Shown here: one piece after another, positions 38,126 through 45,976 of the stretch
Numbering within the stretch: the stretch's first letter is position 1
How the letters are laid out: the number at the start of each line of letters is the position of its first letter
Source of the DNA: CAZNHL01 sp964572965
GTDB taxonomy: Bacteria > Bacteroidota > Bacteroidia > Cytophagales > UBA9547
NCBI GenBank assembly: GCA_964572965.1
Contig: CAZNHL010000031.1
Coordinates: forward strand, 1-47,140
Direction of reading: 5' to 3'
DNA length: 47,140 nt
Program-made: the position numbers and the translations under genes
The notes under the pieces: generated by a model
Database searches by the model: none
The model's input: only the letters and a program-made list of their open reading frames with translations
What the model was told of the DNA's origin: nothing

Positions 38126-38229
38126 ATTGAAATAATACGGTGAAAACAGGCGATTGTTAAAAATTAATTAGCATCAAATATAACTTTTTAAAGTTTATTT
38201 GAATAAAATTTATTTAATTTATAGTTCAA

Positions 38230-38559
38230 ATGTTGTTAAGTAAGAAAAATACAATTTCATCTCTGTTAAGTCTCAAGAAAGTGTTTCTTTTGGCAGGGGT
38301 GATGCTGTTTTTACTTTTTTCAACAACTTCCTGCTCTAATCTGAAAGTAAAAAGATGCCCGATACCAAACTGTCATACTAAGATGATGCATAAGCACGAA
38401 TCTAGTGATTTCAGAGGAAGGCCCTGGTACTGCAGAAACCAAAACCCAAAGATTGGTCAGCTGCATCCGGATATTGTACATGATGATGGTAAATATAAAC
38501 CACGTTGGGGCTACAAAAAAAAAGTAAAATTCGAATTCCTAAGCTTAAATAAGCGATAA
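38230..38559 (+). CDS. Small Cys/His-rich lipoprotein next to ferritin
   Basis: A 109-residue lipoprotein. The lipobox is STTSC with Cys35. The mature part carries a compact potential metal site: Cys43-x4-Cys48-His49-x4-His54-x-His56, plus Cys68 (RCPIPNCHTKMMHKHESS then GRPWYCRNQNPKIG). Similar short conserved proteins with CPIPxCH are common in Bacteroidota, but I know no assigned function. It precedes ferritin by only 21 bp in the same direction, so a role in metal handling is a reasonable inference. It probably sits on the periplasmic side of a membrane. Confidence 0.8.
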   Translation: MLLSKKNTISSLLSLKKVFLLAGVMLFLLFSTTSCSNLKVKRCPIPNCHTKMMHKHESSDFRGRPWYCRNQNPKIGQLHPDIVHDDGKYKPRWGYKKKVKFEFLSLNKR

Positions 38560-38580
38560 CTTCAAAATACCCTTTTTAAT

Positions 38581-39087
38581 ATGATTACTAAAGAAATGGA
38601 GAAGCTGATAAACGATCAGTTTACAAAAGAGCTTTTTTCAGTCAATTTATATCTTTCAATGAGTTCTTACTTCTTGTCCCGTGATCTGAATGGCTTTGCC
38701 CATTTTTTCAGGATCCAGGCGCAGGAAGAGCAAATGCATGCCATGAAACAATTCGATTATATTCATCAGGTAGATGGTGTAATCAAAATGCAGACAGTAG
38801 ATGCTCCCCGCACGGAGTTTCAATCAATCAAACAGGTATTTGAATTGTCCTTAGAACATGAAAAAAGTGTAACTAAGTCTATTTATAATATTGTAGAGCA
38901 GGCGTTGGCTGATAAAGATTTTGCCACACATGCTTTCTTCCAGTGGTTTATTACTGAGCAGGTAGAAGAAGAGGCAAGCATTAAGACCTTAGTGAAAAAA
39001 ATTGAAATGATAGGAGATAACAGTAGTGCGCTTTATTTGCTGAATGACGAATTAGCTAAGAGATCTGCTGAGACTACCGCAGCGTAA
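38581..39087 (+). CDS. ftnA: Bacterial non-haem ferritin
   Basis: A 168-residue ferritin that forms a 24-mer cage and oxidises and stores iron. The ferroxidase ligands align with E. coli FtnA numbering without any shift: Glu17, Glu50, His53, Glu94, Gln127 and Glu130. The length is normal. It follows the Cys/His lipoprotein gene by 21 bp and ends at a strong terminator. No Fur box stands out by eye in the leader. Confidence 0.96.
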   Translation: MITKEMEKLINDQFTKELFSVNLYLSMSSYFLSRDLNGFAHFFRIQAQEEQMHAMKQFDYIHQVDGVIKMQTVDAPRTEFQSIKQVFELSLEHEKSVTKSIYNIVEQALADKDFATHAFFQWFITEQVEEEASIKTLVKKIEMIGDNSSALYLLNDELAKRSAETTAA

Positions 39088-39106
39088 CACTTAAATAACA
39101 GGATAG

Positions 39107-39139
39107 AAGTCCACCTTTCACGAGGTGGACTTTTTTTTG
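39107..39139 (+). terminator. Intrinsic terminator after ferritin
   Basis: AAGTCCACCT and AGGTGGACTT form a perfect 10-bp stem with a 6-nt loop, followed by TTTTTT. Confidence 0.92.
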
Positions 39140-39176
39140 TGTTAATATTTATTTGTATTTATTCTAAATAAGAATT

Positions 39177-39341
39177 ATGTTTGTAGAGAATAAAATAAGA
39201 GAGCTTATGGCGTGTGGTTTGTGCCCTTTTACTAATCTGTTTGAAAATCAGAGTGATAATTCTTGTGATGTTGTTCGCAAAGACTGTTGTAAGAGTTATA
39301 AGAAAAAGGGTAAGCGTTGTAAGAAATGTCCCAAGAAATAA
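39177..39341 (+). CDS. 54-residue Cys-rich basic protein
   Basis: A short frame lying between two terminators, in an otherwise empty stretch. It encodes 54 residues with seven Cys: Cys13-x2-Cys16, Cys30, Cys37-Cys38 and Cys48-x2-Cys51. The tail is strongly basic (KSYKKKGKRCKKCPKK). The two CxxC pairs and the basic tail suggest a small zinc- or iron-binding, possibly nucleic-acid-binding protein. A second ATG at codon 11 is an alternative start. The composition is too patterned to be random and its own terminator follows 30 bp later. It directly follows ferritin, which hints at a metal-related role, but no function can be assigned. Confidence 0.72.
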   Translation: MFVENKIRELMACGLCPFTNLFENQSDNSCDVVRKDCCKSYKKKGKRCKKCPKK

Positions 39342-39371
39342 ACTGTTATTAATATTTTGGTAAATATTCAG

Positions 39372-39405
39372 AAAGCGCTCAGACATTTGTCAGAGCGCTT
39401 TTTTT
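39372..39405. terminator. Bidirectional terminator between the Cys-rich gene and glpT
   Basis: AAAGCGCTC (39372-39380) pairs with GAGCGCTTT (39393-39401), followed by TTTTT. The right arm overlaps the last codons of glpT on the other strand. Confidence 0.85.
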
Positions 39406-40739
39406 CTGCTGCCTAAGGTATCTGTTTCGTGTTTCCATGTCATTGAAATGAAAATAATGGAAAGTACACAGGCAGTAATAAGTACTATAAATCCGCCATC
39501 CCATTGCCAGTGGTCTACTATATAACCCATGGCAATATTTGCAAATACAGCACCGCCAAGGTAGCCAAATAAACCTGTTAAGCCTGCTGCTGTACCTGCT
39601 GCTTTTTTAGGTACTAAATCTAAGGCATGTACCCCAATCAGCATCACAGGGCCATAAATCAGGAAGCCAATGCTGATCAATGATAAGTTGTCGATTAAGG
39701 GATTGCCAGGAGGGTTTTGCCAGTAAACTAATACAGCTACTAAAACCAGAAGCATATAAATGATGGTAGCAGGTGCTCTTCTCCCTTTAAAAATTTTATC
39801 AGAAATCCATCCGCATAGCAATGTTCCGGGAATCCCTGCATATTCATAAGCAAAGTAAGCCCAGCCGGATTGCTCTAAAGAATAACCTTTTATTTCTTTC
39901 AGGTAAGTAGGAGACCAGTCCAGTACGCCATAACGCACGAGATAGATAAAGGCATTGGCAAAGGCGATATACCATAGCACTTTATTATTGATAATATAAT
40001 TCAGGAATATCTCTTTGGCTGTAAGTTCTTTCTCCTGTGAAGCATTATACTCATTGGAGTAATCGTTTTTATACTCTTCAATAGGAGGTAAGCCACAAGA
40101 CTGAGGCGTATCTCTCACTAGAATATATGCCAGCAAAGCTACAAATAGCGCCACAAAACCGGGAAGATAAAACTTGCTTTGCCAGGTTCCAAAGAGGATA
40201 ACTGCCAGAGTTGCGAGTGGTCCGACCAGCCCGCCGCCGATATTATGAGCCACATTCCAGATAGACATTTTTGTGCCGCGTTCTTTAATTGAAAACCAAT
40301 GAACCATTACACGGCCGCTGGGAGGCCATCCCATACCCTGAAACCAGCCATTGATAAGCAATAAGGTAAACATGACAGCTATAGAGCTGGTAGCCCAGCT
40401 TACCGTTCCCATGAAGATCATTGTAAGTGCCGATAACAGCAGGCCCAGACTGATAAAAATACGGGAGTTACTTCTGTCTGAAAGATTACCCATCAGGAAT
40501 TTACTAATACCATATGCAATTGAAACTCCCGATAATGCAAAACCAAGATCCATTTTGCTATAGCCCTGTGCTATCAGATCGGGCATAACCAGGCTGAAAT
40601 TCTTGCGGACAAGGTAGTAGCCTGCATAACCGATAAAAATACCCCAAAAAACCTGTAGGCGTAACCTTTGGTATGTAGCATCTTCTTTGTCCTTAGGAAC
40701 GCGGTCTGCCGGAGTGGGTGGTCTTAAAAAATCTAACAT
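39390..40739 (-). CDS. glpT: Glycerol-3-phosphate transporter, MFS/OPA family
   Basis: A 449-residue, 12-helix inner-membrane antiporter that takes up glycerol 3-phosphate in exchange for phosphate. Characteristic segments are FIGYAGYYLVRKNFSLVMPDLI near the first helix, GISKFLMGNLSDRSNSRIF, and NGWFQGMGWPPSGRVMVHWFSIKERGTKMSIWNVAHNIGGG in the N-terminal half. The Arg of YYLVRKNF corresponds to the substrate-binding Arg45 of E. coli GlpT. It diverges from glpD, its metabolic partner, with repeat copy E between them. UhpT-like hexose-phosphate specificity is a less likely alternative. Confidence 0.92.
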   Translation of the reverse strand: MLDFLRPPTPADRVPKDKEDATYQRLRLQVFWGIFIGYAGYYLVRKNFSLVMPDLIAQGYSKMDLGFALSGVSIAYGISKFLMGNLSDRSNSRIFISLGLLLSALTMIFMGTVSWATSSIAVMFTLLLINGWFQGMGWPPSGRVMVHWFSIKERGTKMSIWNVAHNIGGGLVGPLATLAVILFGTWQSKFYLPGFVALFVALLAYILVRDTPQSCGLPPIEEYKNDYSNEYNASQEKELTAKEIFLNYIINNKVLWYIAFANAFIYLVRYGVLDWSPTYLKEIKGYSLEQSGWAYFAYEYAGIPGTLLCGWISDKIFKGRRAPATIIYMLLVLVAVLVYWQNPPGNPLIDNLSLISIGFLIYGPVMLIGVHALDLVPKKAAGTAAGLTGLFGYLGGAVFANIAMGYIVDHWQWDGGFIVLITACVLSIIFISMTWKHETDTLGSRKKAL

Positions 40740-40849
40740 ATCTCGAATCGGTTTGGCTCTTATACGGAGATTGTTGTAGATTGAGGTGTCAGAACAGAAA
40801 ATATTTAATCTCTTTTAAAACAGGTTTCTGGCAATAACCTTTATTTAAT

Positions 40850-41050
40850 ACCTATGCGTTTCTATGAACCTTCTTAAGTTTTTCTCCCTCAGATAATGTA
40901 GAGTTTCGCAGATCAGGATTTATAATTCCGGTTCTTCAAACCCTGAAAGTTTAATAAGCAATAAAACCTGCGTTATCAGCGAGATTAATGGAAAAAATTA
41001 TAATTCCTGATTAAACGGATCAGGTAAGGTACAATGAACGGATACTCAAT
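40850..41050 (-). repeat. Copy E of the dispersed foldback repeat, the longest and inverted
   Basis: Read on the minus strand it starts ATTGAGTATCCGTTCATTG and TACCTTACCTGATCCGTTTA, then TTAATCTCGCTGATAACGCA, GGTTTTATTGC, TTATTAAACTTTCAGG, AGAACCGGAATTATAAATCC, TGATCTGCGAAACTC, TTATCTGAGGGAGAAAAA and GGTTCATAGAAACGCATAGG. It is the most complete copy and fills most of the glpT-glpD intergenic region. Its left end lies 31 bp from the glpD start codon. Confidence 0.9.
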
Positions 41051-41080
41051 CTTTATTTTTCTTCTTTCGTATTTAAGGCC

Positions 41081-42658
41081 ATGAATCGTAAAAAAAGTAT
41101 AGAGTTACTGGAACAGGGAAATACGAACTGGGACATCATTATTATTGGTGGCGGAGCAACGGGACTTGGTTCTGCTATGGATGCAGCCATAAGAGGATAT
41201 AAAGTACTTTTACTGGAGCAGGCAGACTTTACGAAAGGGACATCCAGCAGAAGTACCAAGCTGGTGCATGGAGGCGTGCGTTACCTGCAGCAGGGTGATG
41301 TAAAGTTGGTACTGGAAGCACTCCGCGAAAGGGGATTGCTTTTGAAAAATGCACCTCATTTAACAGAAAATCAATCTTTTATTATCCCGACTTTTACATG
41401 GTGGAGATCCTTATTCTATATTACTGGATTAAAGATTTATGATATTCTTGCCGGAAAATTAAGTCTTGGCAGTTCTTTGTTAATCAGTAGAGACAAGACA
41501 GTCAAATTCTTACCTACACTAATCAGGGAAAATCTTAAAGCAGGAGTAGTTTATCATGATGGCCAGTTTGACGATGCGCGACTGGGTATTAATGTAGCAC
41601 AGACTTGTGTTGAAAATGGCGGCCATGTAATTAATTATATAAAAGTTAAGGCCTTGTCAAAAGATGCTTTGGGCAGAACTACCCAATTAGTGGCCGAAGA
41701 TATAGAAACAGGAAAGGTCTATCATTTAACAGCAAAAGTGATTGTGAATGCTACCGGTGTATTTGTAGATGAAATTCTTCAAATGGAAAACCCGAAAGCG
41801 GCACATACTGTAAGGCCGAGTCAGGGAACACATATTGTGTTGGACAGGTCATTTTTACCAACAGATTATGCTTTGATGATCCCTAAAACCAGTGACGGGC
41901 GCGTATTATTTGCTGTGCCATGGCATGACAAGCTTGTTGTCGGGACTACTGATACGCTCCGTGATGTTACAGAGCTGGAGCCCAAACCGTTGCAGGAGGA
42001 GATTGATTTTATTTTGAATACTTTAACCGGATACCTGACTAAGAGGCCTGCCCGGGAAGATGTGAAGTCTGTATTCAGCGGTTTGAGACCTTTAGCCCGT
42101 CCTCAAAAGGAAGGAAAAAGTACTAAGGAGATTTCAAGAAGTCATAAATTGATAGTGTCAGAAGGTGGCCTGGTAACTATTACAGGTGGCAAATGGACTA
42201 CTTTCAGGAAGATGGCAGAAGATACCATAAATACAGCTGTTGAGGCTGGAGGATTAAAGAAAAACATATGCAGGACAGAGAACTTTCCTATTCATGGTGC
42301 AGCAGAGACTGATAAAAAAGACTGGCTGCATTTTTACGGATCGGATGCCGTTCTTATAAGAAAACTGATGAGTGAACAACCTGCATTGGCAGTGCAGTTA
42401 CATACGGATTATCCTTTTGTAAAAGCAGAAGTAATATGGGCTGTCAGAAATGAAATGGCTATTAGAGTAGAGGATATACTTGCGAGAAGATTCCGTATTT
42501 TATTTATGGATGCAAGAGCAAGTATTGATATGGCTAAATCTGTTGCTGAATTGATGGCAGATGAATTAGGCAAAGATATTGGCTGGGTTAATAAACAGCT
42601 GGCAGACTATCAGGAATTGGCTAACCAGTATTTATTAGTACCGTATAAACTTTATTAA
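41081..42658 (+). CDS. glpD: Glycerol-3-phosphate dehydrogenase, FAD-dependent
   Basis: A 525-residue membrane-associated flavoenzyme that oxidises glycerol 3-phosphate to dihydroxyacetone phosphate and feeds electrons to quinone. The FAD-binding motif is IIIGGGATGLGSAMDAAIRGYKVLLLEQ (about 20-47), followed by the family signature GTSSRSTKLVHGGVRYLQQGD. PSQGTHIVLD and TGGKWTTFRKMAEDT are further landmarks. A C-terminal helical domain is present. It diverges from glpT; together they form the glycerol-3-phosphate use module. A glycerol kinase gene is not in the window. Confidence 0.95.
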   Translation: MNRKKSIELLEQGNTNWDIIIIGGGATGLGSAMDAAIRGYKVLLLEQADFTKGTSSRSTKLVHGGVRYLQQGDVKLVLEALRERGLLLKNAPHLTENQSFIIPTFTWWRSLFYITGLKIYDILAGKLSLGSSLLISRDKTVKFLPTLIRENLKAGVVYHDGQFDDARLGINVAQTCVENGGHVINYIKVKALSKDALGRTTQLVAEDIETGKVYHLTAKVIVNATGVFVDEILQMENPKAAHTVRPSQGTHIVLDRSFLPTDYALMIPKTSDGRVLFAVPWHDKLVVGTTDTLRDVTELEPKPLQEEIDFILNTLTGYLTKRPAREDVKSVFSGLRPLARPQKEGKSTKEISRSHKLIVSEGGLVTITGGKWTTFRKMAEDTINTAVEAGGLKKNICRTENFPIHGAAETDKKDWLHFYGSDAVLIRKLMSEQPALAVQLHTDYPFVKAEVIWAVRNEMAIRVEDILARRFRILFMDARASIDMAKSVAELMADELGKDIGWVNKQLADYQELANQYLLVPYKLY

Positions 42659-42823
42659 AAGGTTTTTTTGTTAAGTCTGTATTAATTTTTTTGCTTAAAA
42701 GTGGGTTTGCTTGCTTTTTTTAGCCTAAAGGTCTGTAATCATTTTTAAAGATGACATTTCTCATGCTTTGATTATTTTTTATCGTATAACTTAGACAGGT
42801 ATTTTTAACTAAACCATATATCT

Positions 42824-43687
42824 ATGAAAAGGATATTAGTCCCAGTCGATTTTTCACAGCAGTCAGAAAATGCACTGGCTGTGGCGTTGAAAATAGCGAA
42901 GAAAACAAATGCAAGCCTTTTATTGTTGCATGTGGTAGAAGCTCCGATTAATCCTCAGGTAAATATGATGGGTGATGCTGGTATGATTGCAATAGCGCCG
43001 GAAAGTATCATTCCTGAACAGCAAATGAAACATTCTGAAATACATCTGAATGATATTAAAGCAAAATATGCGAGGTCAGGAGTTGATATAGAGGTAAAGG
43101 TTGAACTGGATCTTGAATCCGGTTTTAGTGGTATAGATAATGTAATATCAGAACATAGAGATATTGATCTTGTAATTATGGGGTCTAAAGGAGCTTCAGG
43201 GTTTAAAGAGATTTTGATTGGCTCCAATACAGGAAAAGTAGTAAAAAGAGCGCATGTGCCGGTTTTAGTTGTCAAAGACGACCATTTAGAAGGCTATCTG
43301 AATAAAGTTGTTTTTCCTACGGATTTTGATGCTCAAAATCCTAAGCTTATCAAAGCAATTGTAAAAATGGTTGCTTTGTTTGGAGCTGAATTACATTTGT
43401 TATACGTCAATTCTCCTTTGCAATTCCATTCAACGGATAAGATTAATGAATTGAAAAAAGCATTTGTGGCAGAGCACCATATACATAATGCTCATTTTGC
43501 TATTGTAAATGATTTTTCTGAAGAAAAGGGGATTTTTTACTATGTTAAAGAAGTAAATGCCGATTTGATTATAATGCCGACCCATGGTAAAACAGGTCTG
43601 GAAGCATTCTTTTCGGGTAGTGTTACAGCAGATGTAGTCAATCACTCACCAGTATCGGTGTTGACATTTAATATGAAGAATTTTTAA
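42824..43687 (+). CDS. Universal stress protein with two UspA domains, first of a pair
   Basis: A 287-residue protein of two tandem UspA domains (about 1-148 and 153-287). The first domain keeps the ATP-binding signature G-x2-G-x9-G-S in MGSKGASGFKEILIGSNTGKVV. The second has PTHGKTGLEAFFSGSVTADVV, which also fits. It starts with the typical MKRILVPVDFSQQSENAL. The next gene, 10 bp downstream, encodes a paralogue. Role: general stress response; details unknown. Confidence 0.93.
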   Translation: MKRILVPVDFSQQSENALAVALKIAKKTNASLLLLHVVEAPINPQVNMMGDAGMIAIAPESIIPEQQMKHSEIHLNDIKAKYARSGVDIEVKVELDLESGFSGIDNVISEHRDIDLVIMGSKGASGFKEILIGSNTGKVVKRAHVPVLVVKDDHLEGYLNKVVFPTDFDAQNPKLIKAIVKMVALFGAELHLLYVNSPLQFHSTDKINELKKAFVAEHHIHNAHFAIVNDFSEEKGIFYYVKEVNADLIIMPTHGKTGLEAFFSGSVTADVVNHSPVSVLTFNMKNF

Positions 43688-43697
43688 AATCAATTTT

Positions 43698-44531
43698 ATG
43701 GGCAAAATATTAGTTCCTACAGATTTCTCCGATTCATCCTTACGGGCCTTGGACGTAGCGGTAGAATTAAGTAAAGTGACGGGTTGGTCGATCACTTTAA
43801 TGAATATTATTAAATCTGCCGATTTGGTTAAAAGCACCTATAAATCTCTCAGGGACGAAACCGGTTCCAATAAGGTTTTAGTTGAAGCCAAAGGACAATT
43901 AGAGAGTATCAGAAATAAGCCAAAGTATAAGGGTCTTAAAATAAGTATCGAAATTTCGTTACAAAACAGTATTACTAAGCTGTCTGAAGAAATAGGTGAT
44001 CAGGATGCCGACCTGATTGTAATGGGCACAAAGGAAATTGCCGGATATGCCGATGAAAAACTGATTGGTAAAAACACACGTGAATTGATCAAACAAGCTG
44101 CTTGTCCGGTTTTAGTAGTTAAGAAACCGCTCAAAAAGCTGGATATTCAATCAGTTGTTTTTACAACAGATTTTGACAAAAAACACCGTGATATACTCAA
44201 TAACCTTGCACCATTGATCAATGCTTTGAATGCAAAACTTCATTTACTGTGTGTGTCGTCTCCCAATGCGTTTATTACTTCGAGAAAAGTAAGTAAACTG
44301 CTTGATAACATGATGAATAAAACAAAAATAAAATCATGGGACTTTACGCTCTATAATGATAAAAGCAAGGAAGATGGTATCCTGCATTTTGCGGAAGATT
44401 TTAAAGCAGATATGCTGATTATGCCAACTCATGGCCGTAAAGGATTTGACTATTTCTTCAATGGGAGTATTGCTGAAGAAGTTTTAGATCATTTTGACGG
44501 TTTGGGTATGACCATTTATCAGAAAAACTAA
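43698..44531 (+). CDS. Universal stress protein with two UspA domains, second of a pair
   Basis: A 277-residue paralogue of the preceding protein, with domains at about 1-148 and 151-277. The first domain reads MGTKEIAGYADEKLIGKNTREL: the second Gly of the ATP signature is replaced, so this domain may not bind ATP. The second domain (PTHGRKGFDYFFNGSIAEEV) looks intact. The start MGKILVPTDFSDSSLRALD is typical. It ends at a 19-bp perfect terminator hairpin. The two proteins may form a mixed dimer with unequal nucleotide sites. Confidence 0.92.
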   Translation: MGKILVPTDFSDSSLRALDVAVELSKVTGWSITLMNIIKSADLVKSTYKSLRDETGSNKVLVEAKGQLESIRNKPKYKGLKISIEISLQNSITKLSEEIGDQDADLIVMGTKEIAGYADEKLIGKNTRELIKQAACPVLVVKKPLKKLDIQSVVFTTDFDKKHRDILNNLAPLINALNAKLHLLCVSSPNAFITSRKVSKLLDNMMNKTKIKSWDFTLYNDKSKEDGILHFAEDFKADMLIMPTHGRKGFDYFFNGSIAEEVLDHFDGLGMTIYQKN

Positions 44532-44546
44532 ATTAAAGGACTCTGT

Positions 44547-44588
44547 AAAAGACAAGAGGCTGACCCAAAGGTCAGCCTCTTGTCTTTT
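44547..44588. terminator. Bidirectional terminator after the stress-protein pair
   Basis: AAAAGACAAGAGGCTGACC (44547-44565) pairs perfectly with its complement at 44570-44588 across a 4-nt loop (CAAA). A and T tracts on both ends serve both convergent genes. Confidence 0.95.
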
Positions 44589-44598
44589 ATTTGAAGGA

Positions 44599-45846
44599 TT
44601 AGAATATTAGCCCTATTTTGGCTCCGAGCTGTGGTGCAATATCATAATTCGTATTATACTCAGACCTATTAAATTCCGGCTTTGGGTTTGGTGGATATGA
44701 TTGGACGTTTTTAACAGATATTTTATAATGGAACAGATCCTCATGGCGTACTCTTAAACTAAAACCGCAATAAATATCAAATACGAGACCTAAGTTAGGG
44801 TTAAGATTGATGATTTTTCTGACTCCGGGTACTATTTTGAAGCCATAACTGACGATATTGGCTTTTAGTGAATCAGATGTTATTTTAGTTTGTCCACGTC
44901 CATAATTGCTTAAACCTTCCCAGTTCACTACTGCTTGATCATAGTTTGTGAACCTGCCGAAAAACTCAACTCCCCAATAGAAGAATGAATGCCATACAAA
45001 TTGCTTCACATTTATACCCAGATAATAGCTTTCAGAAAATGGCATCAGCATGTTTTCTCTGGTAGGTCCATCAATATCAAATATATTGTGGTTTGAATAA
45101 GGCTGGTTGGCAACCCGCGGTTTGTAACCTGCTGCTATGCCAATGTATGCGTCAGGTGCTACTCTTCTTTCATATGACAGTTCAATGTTTTTAATAAAAA
45201 GCGCTGTCCATTGCAACGAAACTATATTGGGCAGGAGACCTGTAATGTGTTTTATCTGAGAGTCAGTAATGTCTCTTTTTAGAATATGCTCAAACAACGC
45301 TATAGAGTCTTCTAATCTTTGTAACTCTATTTTCATGTATCGTATCGAATCATTGATAGTTCTGGCAATGGATCTCCTCTCTGAATTAATAGCTTTCAGC
45401 GAATCCCTTTTTTTATCTTTTACCGCATCTGTTGAGTCTCTGTAACTGACATAAGGAATATATGTTTTACTGAAATCCATCAATACTGTATCTTGTTTAA
45501 AACGAAAAGCTGCACCCGAAAGCAAATCAATTCCCATTGGTATATTAATCCCGAAAGTGCTTATGGGGGCATCAGCAATAATCCAGCCTATTTGGTATTT
45601 GGTTTCAAGACAGGTAGTTCTTGTCTGACTAGAGTCTGGTAGCGTAAAGGTCAAAACCCGTTGCCATCTGGGATTAAGTTTGTAAGAAAACGGAGTAGCA
45701 CCAATAACATGCTCCCCAATTGAAACCCTCACTCCCTGTGGTGAAGAGTTAATTGTTATTTTTTGTCTGGTTCCGTTTATCAGCAGCGCACAACCTGTCA
45801 GAGAAAAAAGTTGGATAAAAAGACAAAACCGGCAAATAGTCTGCAT
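44599..45846 (-). CDS. PEGA-like lipoprotein with C-terminal barrel-like domain
   Basis: A 415-residue lipoprotein. The lipobox is LTGC with Cys19. A PEGA-like domain follows (about 25-75: ITINSSPQGVRVSIGEHVIGATPFSYKLNPR). Then comes a hydrophobic segment with two Cys-free turns, a coiled-coil of about 45 residues (RRSIARTINDSIRYMKIELQRLEDSIALFEHILKR) and a C-terminal part (about 210-415) with alternating strands ending in QLGAKIGLIF, which looks like an outer-membrane beta-barrel. A lipid anchor, PEGA domain and barrel in one chain is unusual. Function unknown. Its promoter box is recognisable. Confidence 0.75.
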   Translation of the reverse strand: MQTICRFCLFIQLFSLTGCALLINGTRQKITINSSPQGVRVSIGEHVIGATPFSYKLNPRWQRVLTFTLPDSSQTRTTCLETKYQIGWIIADAPISTFGINIPMGIDLLSGAAFRFKQDTVLMDFSKTYIPYVSYRDSTDAVKDKKRDSLKAINSERRSIARTINDSIRYMKIELQRLEDSIALFEHILKRDITDSQIKHITGLLPNIVSLQWTALFIKNIELSYERRVAPDAYIGIAAGYKPRVANQPYSNHNIFDIDGPTRENMLMPFSESYYLGINVKQFVWHSFFYWGVEFFGRFTNYDQAVVNWEGLSNYGRGQTKITSDSLKANIVSYGFKIVPGVRKIINLNPNLGLVFDIYCGFSLRVRHEDLFHYKISVKNVQSYPPNPKPEFNRSEYNTNYDIAPQLGAKIGLIF

Positions 45847-45866
45847 ATAAATTAGTTTTACAATAG

Positions 45867-45888
45867 CAAAACTAACAAGTCGGCTTGT
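45867..45888 (-). promoter_or_regulatory. Promoter -7 box and small palindrome before the PEGA-like gene
   Basis: On the minus strand TAGTTTTG (plus 45867-45874) matches TAnnTTTG, 21 bp from the start codon. It abuts ACAAG-N4-CTTGT (45875-45888), a small inverted repeat that may be an operator. The -33 box is weak. Confidence 0.5.
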
Positions 45889-45976
45889 CAGAAAAATTGA
45901 TTGAAATCACAAAACAAAAGTGAATTCCTGTATTCTTTAAAAGTCCGGAACTGATAATAGGGGGGATGATATGTTG

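Noticed and set aside
39159..39386. A 75-codon frame on the minus strand opposite the Cys-rich gene
   Set aside because: It is an antisense shadow of the Cys-rich small protein gene and overlaps the terminator; its sequence has no family features.
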